Notes: generated from the letters alone by a model not told the origin. A DNA stretch of 64,000 bases from JASHSH01 sp036490215 (GCA_036490215.1 DASXEH010000095.1:1-64000); one strand, 5' to 3'; shown: positions 1 through 7,967, counted from the stretch's first letter. Numbers and translations are program-made.

Positions 1-287
1 CCATGCGCGATGACAGTTTCGCCGTGATCCCCGCCACGCGACCCGAAGCCGATATCGAACGGTTGGTGCTGGGCTCGGATGCCGCGGCGATCATCAAGCT
101 CGGCCGCCATGTCGCGAAAGTCGCCCGCGTGCTCGAGCGCAACGGTCTCGCCAGCCGTGCGCGCTGCGTCGAGAAGGTCGGTTTGCCAGGCGAGCGCGTA
201 CGGACTTTGGCCGAAGCGGTGTCCGATGGCGCGCCGTATTTCTCGATGATCCTCGTCCATCGCCGTGGTGACGCATGGCGCGCGTGA
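1..287 (+). CDS. cobI: Precorrin-2 C20-methyltransferase, C-terminal fragment (truncated by window edge)
   Basis: Only about the last 95 residues are visible and the frame is open to the left edge (codons in phase from base 3), so the real start lies outside. The visible part has the C-terminal pattern of CobI/CbiL: AAIIKLGRH, the segment VEKVGLPGERV, and the ending PYFSMILVHR. CobI uses SAM to methylate C20 of precorrin-2 in corrin ring synthesis in the cytoplasm. Its stop overlaps the start of the next gene by 13 bp, indicating an operon with translational coupling. An ATG at base 3 would give a 94-residue protein, but that lacks the N-terminal SAM-binding part of the family and is not a credible start. 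Confidence 0.85.
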   Translation, partial: MRDDSFAVIPATRPEADIERLVLGSDAAAIIKLGRHVAKVARVLERNGLASRARCVEKVGLPGERVRTLAEAVSDGAPYFSMILVHRRGDAWRA

Positions 288-2110
288 CAAAGGCGAAACC
301 GTCGATCGTGGTGATCGTGCTCAGCGCGGCTGGCGAAAAGACGGCGCGGCAGATTTCTCGTCTCCTGCCCGGCGCGGTGCTGCATGGCCGCGCCGGCCGT
401 GTTGGCAAGGCCGATCTCTATTTTGCCGATGCCGCCGCTCATGTCCGCGCGCTGTTCAAATCCGCCACGCCGGTGATCGGCGTCTGCGCGGCAGGCATTC
501 TCATCCGTGCCGTCGCGCCGCTGCTCAAAAACAAAATCGAAGAGCCGCCGCTGATCGCCGTCAGCAGCGACGGCAAATCGGTGGTGCCGCTGCTCGGCGG
601 TCATCACGGCGCCAATCGTTTAGCTGCACAGATCGCGCGGGGGCTGAAGGCACATGCCGCAGTCACCACAGCCGGCGATGCGATGCTGGGGATCGCGCTC
701 GACGATCCACCCGAAGGCTGGCGGGTCGCCAATCCCGAGGCGGCAAAAAGCGTGGCCGCGGCGCTGTTGGCCGGAAAGCCGGTCGCGCTTGAGATCGATG
801 ACGGGTTGGCCGCGCCCTGGATCGACACGTTGCGCAAAGCGATTGGCAAGAAGAAGGGCCGTGTTACCGGTGCGATTCGCGTCACGGCCAACACAGCAAT
901 CAAAGGCAAGGCGCTGGTGCTGCACCCGCCGGTGCTGGCGATCGGCGTCGGCTGCGAGCGCGGTGCCGAACCGAAAGAAGTGATCGCGCTGGTCAAGCGG
1001 ACGCTGGCCAAGGCAAAGCTCGCGCCGGATGCCGTGGCCTGCGTGACCTCGCTCGATCTCAAGGCCGATGAGCCGGCGGTGCAAGCAGTGGCCGATCTGC
1101 TCGGCGTGCCGTCGCGCTTTTTCTTTCCCGCCGAACTTGAGGAACAGACGCCGCGTCTCGCCAATCCGTCCGAGGTCGTATTTCAAGCCACCGGCACCCA
1201 TGGTGTCGCCGAAGGCGCGGCGCTGGCCGCGGTTGGGCGCAAAGGCACGCTGATCGTGCCCAAGATGAAATCCGAACATGCCACCTGCGCCATCGCATGG
1301 TCGCCGGTGCCGCTCGATGCCGCCAAGATCGGCCGGCCGCGGGGTTGGTTGCGCATCGTCGGCATCGGTCCGGGTGACGCGGAATGGCGCACGCCCGAGG
1401 CCAGCCGCGTCATCGCCGAGGCGACCGATCTCGTCGGATACAAACTCTATATCGATCTGCTGGGCGACGCGGCGCGTGGCAAGGTTCACCACGACAGTGC
1501 GCTGGGGGCCGAAGAACGGCGCGTGCGTCTGGCGCTCGATCTCGCTGCTCAAGGCCGTGCGGTGGCGCTGGTCTGTTCGGGCGATGCTGGTGTTTACGGC
1601 CTAGCCACCCTGGCGCTTGAGCTGATGGAGCGCGAGGCGCGGCCGGAATGGAACCGCCTCGATCTCACGGTTGTGCCCGGTCTCTCGGCGCTGTTGGCTG
1701 CCGCCGCACGTGCCGGTGCGCCGCTGGGCCATGACTTCTGCACCATCTCGCTCTCCGATCTGCTGACGCCCTGGCCCGAGATCGAACGCCGGTTGAAGGC
1801 CGCCGCCGCCGCCGATTTCGTCGTCGCGCTTTACAACCCGGCCTCGGAACGTCGTCGCGATCAGCTTGTCACCGCGCGCGCGATCTTGATGGCCGACCGT
1901 CTGCCCAGTACGCCGGTAGTGATCGCCCGCAATCTCGGCCGGCCGGGTGAGGAAGTGACGATCACGACGCTGGCCGGCTTCGACCCCGCGCGGGTCGATA
2001 TGTTGACACTCGTATTGATCGGCAATTCCACCACGCGGCTCGCGGCTCATGGCGGCCGCACCTGGGTTCACACGCCACGCGGCTACGCCAACAAGGCCAG
2101 CACGCCATGA
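275..2110 (+). CDS. cbiG-cobJ: Fused CbiG (cobalt-precorrin-5A hydrolase) / CobJ (precorrin-3B C17-methyltransferase)
   Basis: This 611-residue protein joins two corrin enzymes. Residues about 55-135 match the CbiG N-terminal domain (GVCAAGILIRAVAPLL, then LLGGHHGAN), residues about 218-345 the CbiG C-terminal domain (AIGVGCERG, TGTHGVAEGAAL), and residues about 357-600 a tetrapyrrole methyltransferase of the CobJ/CbiH type (IVGIGPGD, DLVGYKLYIDLL, CSGDAGVYGLA, ALYNPAS). CobJ contracts the ring and methylates C17; CbiG opens the delta-lactone of the anaerobic route. The gene overlaps cobI by 13 bp and cobM by 4 bp (ATGA), so the three are co-translated. No break or stop separates the halves, so this looks like a true fusion. 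CbiG together with aerobic-style names leaves the exact pathway variant open. Confidence 0.9.
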   Translation: MARVTKAKPSIVVIVLSAAGEKTARQISRLLPGAVLHGRAGRVGKADLYFADAAAHVRALFKSATPVIGVCAAGILIRAVAPLLKNKIEEPPLIAVSSDGKSVVPLLGGHHGANRLAAQIARGLKAHAAVTTAGDAMLGIALDDPPEGWRVANPEAAKSVAAALLAGKPVALEIDDGLAAPWIDTLRKAIGKKKGRVTGAIRVTANTAIKGKALVLHPPVLAIGVGCERGAEPKEVIALVKRTLAKAKLAPDAVACVTSLDLKADEPAVQAVADLLGVPSRFFFPAELEEQTPRLANPSEVVFQATGTHGVAEGAALAAVGRKGTLIVPKMKSEHATCAIAWSPVPLDAAKIGRPRGWLRIVGIGPGDAEWRTPEASRVIAEATDLVGYKLYIDLLGDAARGKVHHDSALGAEERRVRLALDLAAQGRAVALVCSGDAGVYGLATLALELMEREARPEWNRLDLTVVPGLSALLAAAARAGAPLGHDFCTISLSDLLTPWPEIERRLKAAAAADFVVALYNPASERRRDQLVTARAILMADRLPSTPVVIARNLGRPGEEVTITTLAGFDPARVDMLTLVLIGNSTTRLAAHGGRTWVHTPRGYANKASTP

Positions 2111-3000
2111 CCGTGCATTTCATCGGCGCGGGGCCCGGCGCGCCCGATCTGATCACCGTGCGTGGCCGCGATTTGGTGCGGCGCTGTCCGGTGGTGCTCT
2201 ATGCCGGTTCGCTAGTACCGGAAGCCCTGGTGGCCGAAGCACCGAAAGGTGCGCGGGTGATCGATACCGCGCCGATGACGCTCGATGCTATCATCGCCGA
2301 GATCGAAGCGGCGCATCGCAAGGGCAAAGACGTGGCGCGGCTGCATTCCGGCGATCCGTCCTTATATGGAGCGATCGCCGAACAGATGCGCCGGCTCGAT
2401 GCGCTCAAGATTCCCTATGACGTGACGCCGGGCGTGCCGGCCTTCGCCGCCGCCGCCGCCGCGTTGGGTCGTGAATTGACGCTGCCCGATCTCTGCCAAA
2501 CGGTGATCCTGACGCGCACGGCAGTGCGCGCCTCGGCCATGCCCAAAGGCGAGGAACTGGCGGCACTCGGAAAATCGGGCGCCACGCTGGCAATCCATCT
2601 CTCGATCACCAATCTCGCCCGCGTCGTGCGCGATCTAACACCTTTATATGGCGCCGATTGTCCGGTGGCCGTGGCGCATCGCGTCACCTGGCCCGACGAG
2701 TCTTTCGTGTTGGGCACATTGGCCGATATCCGCGCCAAGGTGAAGGCGGTGGGATATACGCGCACCGCGCTGATCCTGGTCGGGCGTGTCTTGGCGGGCG
2801 CGACGTTCACCGACAGCCGGCTCTACGCGCCGGATCACAGCCACGTTTTGCGCGAGGCTACTCGTCCCCCGTCTACTCGTCCCCCGCCTACTCGTCCGAC
2901 GTCAGATTCACGCCCATCACCCGCCACGCCGCGTCGATCCCGTCGATCTGGGTTATCGATACGGTCTGGATCGCGAAAGTCAGCGCCGCCGAAGCGCTGA
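2107..3000 (+). CDS. cobM: Precorrin-4 C11-methyltransferase with an aberrant C-terminal tail
   Basis: Residues 1-250 are a complete CobM/CbiF: FIGAGPGAPDLITVRG at the N-terminus, LHSGDPSLYGAI, TPGVPAFAAAAA, and the usual end LYAPDHSHV. The enzyme methylates C11 of precorrin-4 with SAM. The ATG overlaps the stop of the cbiG-cobJ fusion (ATGA). Family members normally end near residue 250; here the frame continues for about 47 Pro/Arg/Ser-rich residues. The first 15 of these come from a 15-bp tandem repeat (pentapeptides TRPPS, TRPPP, TRPTS) and the rest is the antisense of the cobC 3' end. The tail is therefore read-through of a damaged stop region rather than an evolved domain. Confidence 0.92.
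   Translation: MTVHFIGAGPGAPDLITVRGRDLVRRCPVVLYAGSLVPEALVAEAPKGARVIDTAPMTLDAIIAEIEAAHRKGKDVARLHSGDPSLYGAIAEQMRRLDALKIPYDVTPGVPAFAAAAAALGRELTLPDLCQTVILTRTAVRASAMPKGEELAALGKSGATLAIHLSITNLARVVRDLTPLYGADCPVAVAHRVTWPDESFVLGTLADIRAKVKAVGYTRTALILVGRVLAGATFTDSRLYAPDHSHVLREATRPPSTRPPPTRPTSDSRPSPATPRRSRRSGLSIRSGSRKSAPPKR
2858..2902. repeat. 15-bp tandem repeat, three copies, at the cobM/cobC junction
   Basis: The unit ctactcgtcccccg plus one base occurs at 2858-2872 and 2873-2887, and a diverged copy at 2888-2902. The third copy is the native 3' end of cobC, including its TAG stop (cta at 2888-2890). Because the unit is 15 bp, each upstream copy carries a further TAG in the cobC frame and adds five codons in the cobM frame. 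It looks like a local duplication seeded at the end of cobC. Confidence 0.85.
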
Positions 3001-3511
3001 TCCCAAGCGCCACCGCCAGTGCCGCGCGGATGGTGCCGGCATGGGCGACGATGACGATATCCTTGCCCGCATGGGCCGCGTTGACGTGCGCGATGCCGCG
3101 CCGGACGCGCTCGATCAGCGCCGCGAAACTCTCGCCGCCGGGCGGTGCCGTATTGGCGGGATCGGCCCAGAACGCCGTCAGAGTCGGATCGCCCGCGAGC
3201 TCGCCCCAGGTATGGCCCTGGAATGCACCGAAATCCTGCTCGTCGAAATCGGGTTCAACGGTTGGCGACGGCGCTTCGAAGCCGGCGCGCACCAACGCGG
3301 CTAGGGTCTGCTGCGTCCGCTGCCGGCTGCTGGTGAAGACAGTCGCGCCCTTCGGCAGCCGCGCCGCTTGAATGGCGAAGGTCTCGGTGTCCGAGGTGTC
3401 GCTGGGCAGGTCCAGCCGGCCTTTGATCTGATCGCGCGGGCCGGGCACGGGTGCATGTCGCACCCACCACCAATGGGTGACGACGGCGTCTTTCGTATCG
3501 TTGTCGATCAC
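2888..3511 (-). CDS. cobC: Histidine phosphatase family protein, probable alpha-ribazole phosphatase
   Basis: About 207 residues of the phosphoglycerate-mutase-like histidine phosphatase family. The catalytic RHA motif is in WWVRHAPVPG near the N-terminus, and the second catalytic histidine is in VAHAGTIRAAL. In cobalamin synthesis CobC removes the phosphate from alpha-ribazole-5'-phosphate or from adenosylcobalamin-5'-phosphate. I chose the GTG at 3511 because it overlaps the cobS stop as GTGA, an arrangement typical of coupled genes; a longer frame upstream would run inside cobS and adds a basic stretch unlike the family. The 3' end is convergent with and overlapped by the cobM tail. Other small-molecule phosphatases share this fold, so the assignment leans on the cobS neighbour. 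Confidence 0.82.
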   Translation of the reverse strand: MIDNDTKDAVVTHWWWVRHAPVPGPRDQIKGRLDLPSDTSDTETFAIQAARLPKGATVFTSSRQRTQQTLAALVRAGFEAPSPTVEPDFDEQDFGAFQGHTWGELAGDPTLTAFWADPANTAPPGGESFAALIERVRRGIAHVNAAHAGKDIVIVAHAGTIRAALAVALGISASAALTFAIQTVSITQIDGIDAAWRVMGVNLTSDE

Positions 3512-4530
3512 AGTGCGGCAAGAACCCCAAGAAGAGCCAATGTCTCGGCGCTTTGTTCGATCGCGCCCAGTACGTCGCCGGTATAGCCGCCGATCTGCCA
3601 TTGCGCCAGACCGACGATCAGCACCATGCCCAAAGTCGCGCCGGCCAGCGCGGCAAGGGCAACACTGGTGGGCAGAACCAATCCCGCCGCGATGACCGCG
3701 AGAACGATGGCGATGCCGATCTGCACCGCCGAAGGTTGGCCGGCACTGGCGCCCAACCCGTCGGTCCGCGCCGGTATCAAGGCCTGCATGCCGATCGGAA
3801 TCGCGCCGCGGCCCAGCGCGTGGGCGGCAATCAAGGCGCCGGCCACCGTCAGCGAATCGCCGATCTCGGCCAGCGTGATGGCACGCAGTGCGAAGCTGAC
3901 CATCAGAGCCAGCACGCCATAGGTGCCGATGCGCGAGTCGCGCATGATTTCCAATTTACGCGCACGCGTCGCGCCGCCGCCGAATCCGTCCAGCGTGTCG
4001 GCCAGTCCATCTTCGTGCAGGCCGCCGGTGACGAGGATCGTCGATGCCAGCGCGATGACCGCCGACGCCGTTGCCGGCAGAAGTTGATGGATCAACCCAT
4101 AGACAGCCGCACCGATCCCACCCACAACGATGCCGGCCAGCGGAAACATCCCCATCGCGCGGGCCAACGCACCCGGCGCGGGTGTTTCTTGCAGGCGCAA
4201 CGGCAGGCGCGTCAGGAACGACAGGGCCAGATACAGCCCGCCCACCGTCAACGGCGCATCGATATCATCGGCGTCGTCAGGATCGAGATCGTCTTCCGGT
4301 ATCGGATCTTCGGCCGGCTTCGCCTCTTCGGGGCTGGCCGCGCCGCTCGGCGTCTCAGCATGGGGAGGCTCGGCCGGCTCTTGCTCTAGCTCGGGCGAAG
4401 CTGGCTCGGGTTCAGGCGAAACCAATTCGATCGGCGCATCGGCCGGCACCGGTTTCTCGGATTCGGCTTTCTCGGCTTCAGCCCTTTCGGGTTCAGGCGG
4501 GGGAGGCGGGAGTTCGGCATCGTCGCTCAT
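3508..4530 (-). CDS. cobS: Adenosylcobinamide-GDP ribazoletransferase (cobalamin synthase) with acidic N-terminal extension
   Basis: Residues from about 96 to 340 are a CobS integral membrane enzyme: LALSFLTRLPL, the signature TGGLHEDGLADTLDGFGGG, RDSRIGTYGV, and several hydrophobic helices. It joins adenosylcobinamide-GDP with alpha-ribazole(-phosphate) in the inner membrane. Residues 1-92 are unusual: a low-complexity Pro/Ala/Glu/Asp stretch with about 31 acidic and only 4 basic residues, absent from typical CobS proteins of about 250 residues. I see no clear Shine-Dalgarno at the first ATG and no internal ATG before the catalytic part; a TTG or GTG near residue 94-96 would be the alternative start. 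The stop overlaps the cobC start. cobT is divergent. Confidence 0.9.
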   Translation of the reverse strand: MSDDAELPPPPPEPERAEAEKAESEKPVPADAPIELVSPEPEPASPELEQEPAEPPHAETPSGAASPEEAKPAEDPIPEDDLDPDDADDIDAPLTVGGLYLALSFLTRLPLRLQETPAPGALARAMGMFPLAGIVVGGIGAAVYGLIHQLLPATASAVIALASTILVTGGLHEDGLADTLDGFGGGATRARKLEIMRDSRIGTYGVLALMVSFALRAITLAEIGDSLTVAGALIAAHALGRGAIPIGMQALIPARTDGLGASAGQPSAVQIGIAIVLAVIAAGLVLPTSVALAALAGATLGMVLIVGLAQWQIGGYTGDVLGAIEQSAETLALLGVLAAL

Positions 4531-4614
4531 GGCCGGTGCAATCTAGCACCTGCTGGGCTATAGGTCAGTCTCTCCAACCGGCCAAGTTGTCACTCTATAT
4601 ATATGGAGCCTCGC

Positions 4615-5646
4615 GTGACCGTCACCCCGAGCGCCGCGTCCACCATCGCCTCTCTGGCCGATTTGCGGCCGATCTTGCGCAGTCTTCCCGGTCCTGATGA
4701 AGCCGCGCTGGCGAAATGGCAAGCGCGTGAGCCGCAGCTCACCAAACCCGCCGGTTCGCTCGGCCGCCTCGAGGAGATCACGCGCCATCTTTCCATGTGG
4801 CAAGGCCGGCATCCGCCGCGCCTGGAAGTCATGCGCGCTTGCGTCTTCGCCGGCAATCATGGTGTCGCCGCGCTCGGCGTTTCGGCGTTTCCTGCCGCCG
4901 TTACCGCGCAGATGGTCGCCAACTTCCAGCATGGCGGGGCAGCGATCAATCAGTTGTGCCGTGCGAATGGCGTCGCGCTGTCGGTCGATGCATTCGATTT
5001 GGAAGAGGCGACTGCCGATTTCACGCGCGGCCCGGCGATGAGCGATGGCGACTGCGCGGCGGCCTTCGCACGCGGCATGGCATCGGTTCTACCGGGTACT
5101 GATTTGTTGGTAGTCGGCGAGATGGGCATCGCCAACACCACATCGGCTGCGGCGATTTGCCATGCGCTGTTCGGCGATAGCGCCGGCGACTGGACCGGTA
5201 GAGGTACCGGTGTCGATGACGATCATCTGCGCATCAAGATCGAGGTGGTGGAGAAAGGTGTCGCCACCAATGCCAGCGATGACCCGCTCGAAGTCTTGCG
5301 CCGTCTCGGTGGACGCGAGATTGCGGCGATGGCCGGCGCGATCCTGGCGGCGCGGCTGGCGCGCATCCCTGTGATTCTTGATGGATTTGTGTGCGGTGCG
5401 GCGGCTGCGGTTCTCTATCGCGCGGCGCCGGGTGCGCTCGATCACTGCCTTGCCGGGCACGCCTCCGCCGAATCAGGGCATCGCCGTCTGCTCGAGCGAA
5501 TGGCCTTGCGCCCGCTGCTCGATCTCGGCATGCGCTTGGGCGAAGCATCGGGCGCCGCGCTGGCCGTAGGCCTGGTGCGCGCGGCTCTGGCTTGCCATAC
5601 CGGTATGGCAACTTTCACCCAAGCGGGCGTCAGTGACAAAAACTGA
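4615..5646 (+). CDS. cobT: Nicotinate-nucleotide--dimethylbenzimidazole phosphoribosyltransferase
   Basis: A full-length CobT (about 343 residues), which makes alpha-ribazole-5'-phosphate from nicotinate mononucleotide and dimethylbenzimidazole for the lower ligand of B12. Recognisable blocks are KPAGSLGRLEEIT, FAGNHGVAALGVSAFP, GEMGIANTTSAAAI, GRGTGVDDD, and LGEASGAALA with the expected C-terminal acidic residue. I chose GTG at 4615 because GGAG at 4605-4608 sits 6 nt upstream; an in-frame ATG at 4603 gives four more residues but has no ribosome-binding site in its AT-rich leader. It is divergent from cobS and supplies the substrate used by CobS. Confidence 0.92.
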   Translation: MTVTPSAASTIASLADLRPILRSLPGPDEAALAKWQAREPQLTKPAGSLGRLEEITRHLSMWQGRHPPRLEVMRACVFAGNHGVAALGVSAFPAAVTAQMVANFQHGGAAINQLCRANGVALSVDAFDLEEATADFTRGPAMSDGDCAAAFARGMASVLPGTDLLVVGEMGIANTTSAAAICHALFGDSAGDWTGRGTGVDDDHLRIKIEVVEKGVATNASDDPLEVLRRLGGREIAAMAGAILAARLARIPVILDGFVCGAAAAVLYRAAPGALDHCLAGHASAESGHRRLLERMALRPLLDLGMRLGEASGAALAVGLVRAALACHTGMATFTQAGVSDKN

Positions 5647-5694
5647 GCCGCGTGACGGCGCTCACAGGGCGCGAAAATCGCGAGTCACCTGTGC

Positions 5695-5723
5695 TTGACT
5701 GAGCCAATAGCCACGCCTATAAC
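5695..5723 (+). promoter_or_regulatory. Sigma-70-type promoter for rpsT
   Basis: TTGACT at 5695-5700 and TATAAC at 5718-5723 are separated by exactly 17 bp, and the rpsT ATG follows 32 bp later. This is the best-matching housekeeping promoter seen in the window and fits a strongly expressed ribosomal protein gene. Confidence 0.75.
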
Positions 5724-5755
5724 CTCGCCTTCCCTTCGACCAGGATATTCGTCAC

Positions 5756-6016
5756 ATGGCCCAGCACAAATCCGCTGAAAAGCGTATCCGTCAGACCAAG
5801 CGTCGCACCGAAGTCAACCGCGCCCGGACCAGCCGGATGCGGAGCGCCGTGAAGGAAGCGGAAACGGCAGTGGCCGGCGGCGACAAGGCGGCGGCGCAAA
5901 AGGCGCTGCGCGCCACCGAGCCTGAGTTGATGCGCGCAGTGAAGGCGGGTCTCGTGAAGAAGAATACCGCGTCGCGCAAAATTTCCCGACTCACGAAGCG
6001 CATCAAGGCGCTGTGA
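5756..6016 (+). CDS. rpsT: 30S ribosomal protein S20
   Basis: An 86-residue, strongly basic protein starting MAQHKSAEKRIRQTKRR and ending in TASRKISRLTKRIKAL, the normal length and pattern of bacterial S20, which binds 16S rRNA at the bottom of the small subunit. It is monocistronic: a good promoter lies upstream and a stable hairpin downstream, followed by a long non-coding leader before dnaA. The rpsT-dnaA order is commonly found in alphaproteobacteria. Confidence 0.97.
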   Translation: MAQHKSAEKRIRQTKRRTEVNRARTSRMRSAVKEAETAVAGGDKAAAQKALRATEPELMRAVKAGLVKKNTASRKISRLTKRIKAL

Positions 6017-6033
6017 TCGTCACGCGTTGTGAT

Positions 6034-6055
6034 CCGCATTCGGCGACGAATGCGG
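6034..6055 (+). terminator. Stable hairpin downstream of rpsT, possible terminator
   Basis: Arms CCGCATTCG (6034-6042) and CGAATGCGG (6047-6055) pair perfectly over 9 bp around a GCGA tetraloop. A run of six T lies at 6074-6079, about 18 nt beyond the stem, which is too far for a textbook intrinsic terminator. It may stop or stabilise the rpsT transcript. Confidence 0.45.
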
Positions 6056-6490
6056 AGCGCGGACGCGACTCGATTTTTTGCGTGAGTCAAGTTCGTCTCA
6101 GTCACTGAAAAATTTTTCGCGTTCGCTTTTCGGACGTATTGCACTGTCAAAAAACCGTCGCTAAGTTGGTTCTCGCTTCGCACGGTTCGAAGCGTTTCCG
6201 GATCACAGGCACGGTTGCCTCGCAAAGTTTCGACGGCGCGAGGACAGGGGGAGTTTCCGCCTTCGGATGACAGTTTCCGCTGATGCGGAGGCGTCTCTTT
6301 CGGTCGGTGCAAAGAAACGGATCGCCGTAAAAACGGTATGGATCGATCCGGATGTGTTGTGGACGACGCCAAAGAAAAAGGGGGGGGCTACGTTGATCGC
6401 GCGGGGAACTATCGACATTCGCACGAACAACGCAGCGGCTCGGTCGCACATCATCAACATGAGTTATCCCAATCAGATTGAGGTCCAGTC
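6056..6490 (+). other. Long non-coding leader between rpsT and dnaA
   Basis: About 435 bp without a credible gene. Base composition is visibly lower in GC than the flanking genes, with A/T runs near 6074, 6105 and 6150 and a run of eight G at 6380-6387. A 75-codon frame from 6267 ends by overlapping the dnaA GTG, but its third positions are not GC-biased like genes here and it matches nothing I know. No cluster of DnaA boxes (TTATNCACA) is visible; the nearest looks-alike, near 6464, has two mismatches. The stretch presumably holds the dnaA promoter and a long untranslated leader. Confidence 0.5.
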
Positions 6491-7861
6491 GTGAGCGAGG
6501 ACGCTGCGCGCGCCCAATGGGGGCGTGTGAGAACCCGGTTGCGCGAAGAGTTCGGTGATGCGGCTTTCAAAAGCTGGCTGAAGCCGATGGCCTTGGCGGA
6601 CGTAACCTCTGGCCGCGTGCGCCTGGCGGTGCCGACGCGCTTCCTCAAGGATTGGGCGGTCACCCACTACAGCGAGCGCCTGCGCGTGCTGTGGTCGAAG
6701 GAAGATTCCTCTATCACGGGAGTCGAGATCGTGGTGCAGCCGACTTTGGCCCGGATTGAACCGGCCTCTCCTATAGCCTCGAAACCTATGGCGCAGTCCG
6801 TTCCGGCTGCGCTGGCCCATGCGCATGCGCCCGACGATTTCGGCGCGCCGCTCGATCCGCGCTATCGCTTCGACAATTTCGTTGTCGGCAAGCCCAACGA
6901 ATTCGCGCACGCGGCTGCGCGTCGCGTGGCCGAGTCGAACCATGTTCCGTTCAACCCGCTGTTCCTCCATGGTGGTGTCGGCCTCGGCAAGACCCATCTG
7001 ATGCATGCGGTCGCGTGGCATATCCGTGAGCGGACGCCGCGCCGGTCGGTCGTGTACCTCTCGGCCGAAACCTTTATGTATCGCTTCATCAAGGCGCTGC
7101 GCGGCCAGGACACGATGTCCTTCAAGGAGCAGCTGCGTTCGGTCGACGTGCTGATGGTCGACGACGTGCAGTTCATCGCCGGCAAGGACGCCACGCAGGA
7201 AGAGTTCTTCCACACCTTCAATGCGTTGGTCGATCAGGGCAAACAGATCATTATCACCGCCGATAAGTCGCCGGCGGAATTGCAGGGCATGGAAGAGCGT
7301 CTGCGCTCGCGTCTGGCCTGCGGTCTTGTGGCCGACATCCATGCGACCACCTATGAGTTGCGTCTGGGCATTCTCGCCGCCAAGGCCGAGCAGATGAAGG
7401 TCGAAGTGCCGCGCAAAGTCTCCGAGTTCCTGGCGCATAAGATCGCGTCGAATGTCCGCGAGCTCGAAGGCGCACTGAACCGCGTCGTCGCCCATGCGCA
7501 ATTGGTCGGCCGTGACATCAACCTCGAATCGACCCAGGAAGTGCTGCACGACCTGCTGCGCGCCGCCGACCGCCGGATCACGATCGAAGAGATCCAGAAG
7601 AAGGTGGCCGAGCACTTCAACATCCGCGTTGCGGATATGCATTCGGCCCGCCGTGCCCGGCAGGTGGCCCGGCCGCGCCAGGTGGCGATGTACCTCGCCA
7701 AACAGCTCACGGCCCGCTCGCTGCCCGAGATCGGGCGCAAATTCGGCGGCCGCGACCATACCACCGTGATGCATGCGGTGAAGAAGATCGAAGAGTTGCA
7801 GGCCAACGATTCTTCTTTCGCCGAAGACGTTGAACTCCTGCGCCGGATGATCGAGAGCTGA
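6491..7861 (+). CDS. dnaA: Chromosomal replication initiator protein DnaA
   Basis: 456 residues with the four DnaA domains: an N-terminal domain (1-90), a short linker, the AAA+ core with Walker A GGVGLGKT at 161-168 and Walker B VLMVDD at 220-225, and the C-terminal DNA-binding domain with GGRDHTTVMHA. It binds DnaA boxes and opens the origin in an ATP-dependent way. The start is GTG at 6491; upstream TTGAGG could act as a weak ribosome-binding site. The gene heads a dnaA-dnaN-recF-gyrB series on the same strand, the classical bacterial order, though no origin-like box cluster is visible around it. Confidence 0.98.
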   Translation: MSEDAARAQWGRVRTRLREEFGDAAFKSWLKPMALADVTSGRVRLAVPTRFLKDWAVTHYSERLRVLWSKEDSSITGVEIVVQPTLARIEPASPIASKPMAQSVPAALAHAHAPDDFGAPLDPRYRFDNFVVGKPNEFAHAAARRVAESNHVPFNPLFLHGGVGLGKTHLMHAVAWHIRERTPRRSVVYLSAETFMYRFIKALRGQDTMSFKEQLRSVDVLMVDDVQFIAGKDATQEEFFHTFNALVDQGKQIIITADKSPAELQGMEERLRSRLACGLVADIHATTYELRLGILAAKAEQMKVEVPRKVSEFLAHKIASNVRELEGALNRVVAHAQLVGRDINLESTQEVLHDLLRAADRRITIEEIQKKVAEHFNIRVADMHSARRARQVARPRQVAMYLAKQLTARSLPEIGRKFGGRDHTTVMHAVKKIEELQANDSSFAEDVELLRRMIES

Positions 7862-7939
7862 GGCGTCTAAAACCCCGGATTTTCACTGTTTTTCCGGGCG
7901 TTTAAGGGGTCGAAAAACCGTCAAAAATCCTTCCCGGAC

Positions 7940-7967
7940 CGGTTCGGCATGCTATACTGCCGAACCG
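7940..7967. promoter_or_regulatory. Perfect inverted repeat enclosing a -10-like box upstream of dnaN
   Basis: CGGTTCGGCA (7940-7949) and TGCCGAACCG (7958-7967) form a perfect 10-bp inverted repeat with an 8-nt loop. The sequence TATACT (7953-7958), a good -10 box, lies across the loop and the first base of the right arm, 80 bp before the dnaN ATG. There is no T-run after it, so an operator over a promoter is more likely than a terminator. The matching -35 (around 7930) is weak. Confidence 0.5.

Noticed and set aside
6267..6494. 75-codon plus-strand frame ending in an overlap with the dnaA start
   Set aside because: Third-position GC is far below that of real genes here, no family is recognised and no ribosome-binding site is seen. 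The overlap may be chance.
7874..7898. CCCGGA/TCCGGG inverted repeat after dnaA as terminator
   Set aside because: Six base pairs around a 13-nt loop with no T-run directly behind; too weak.
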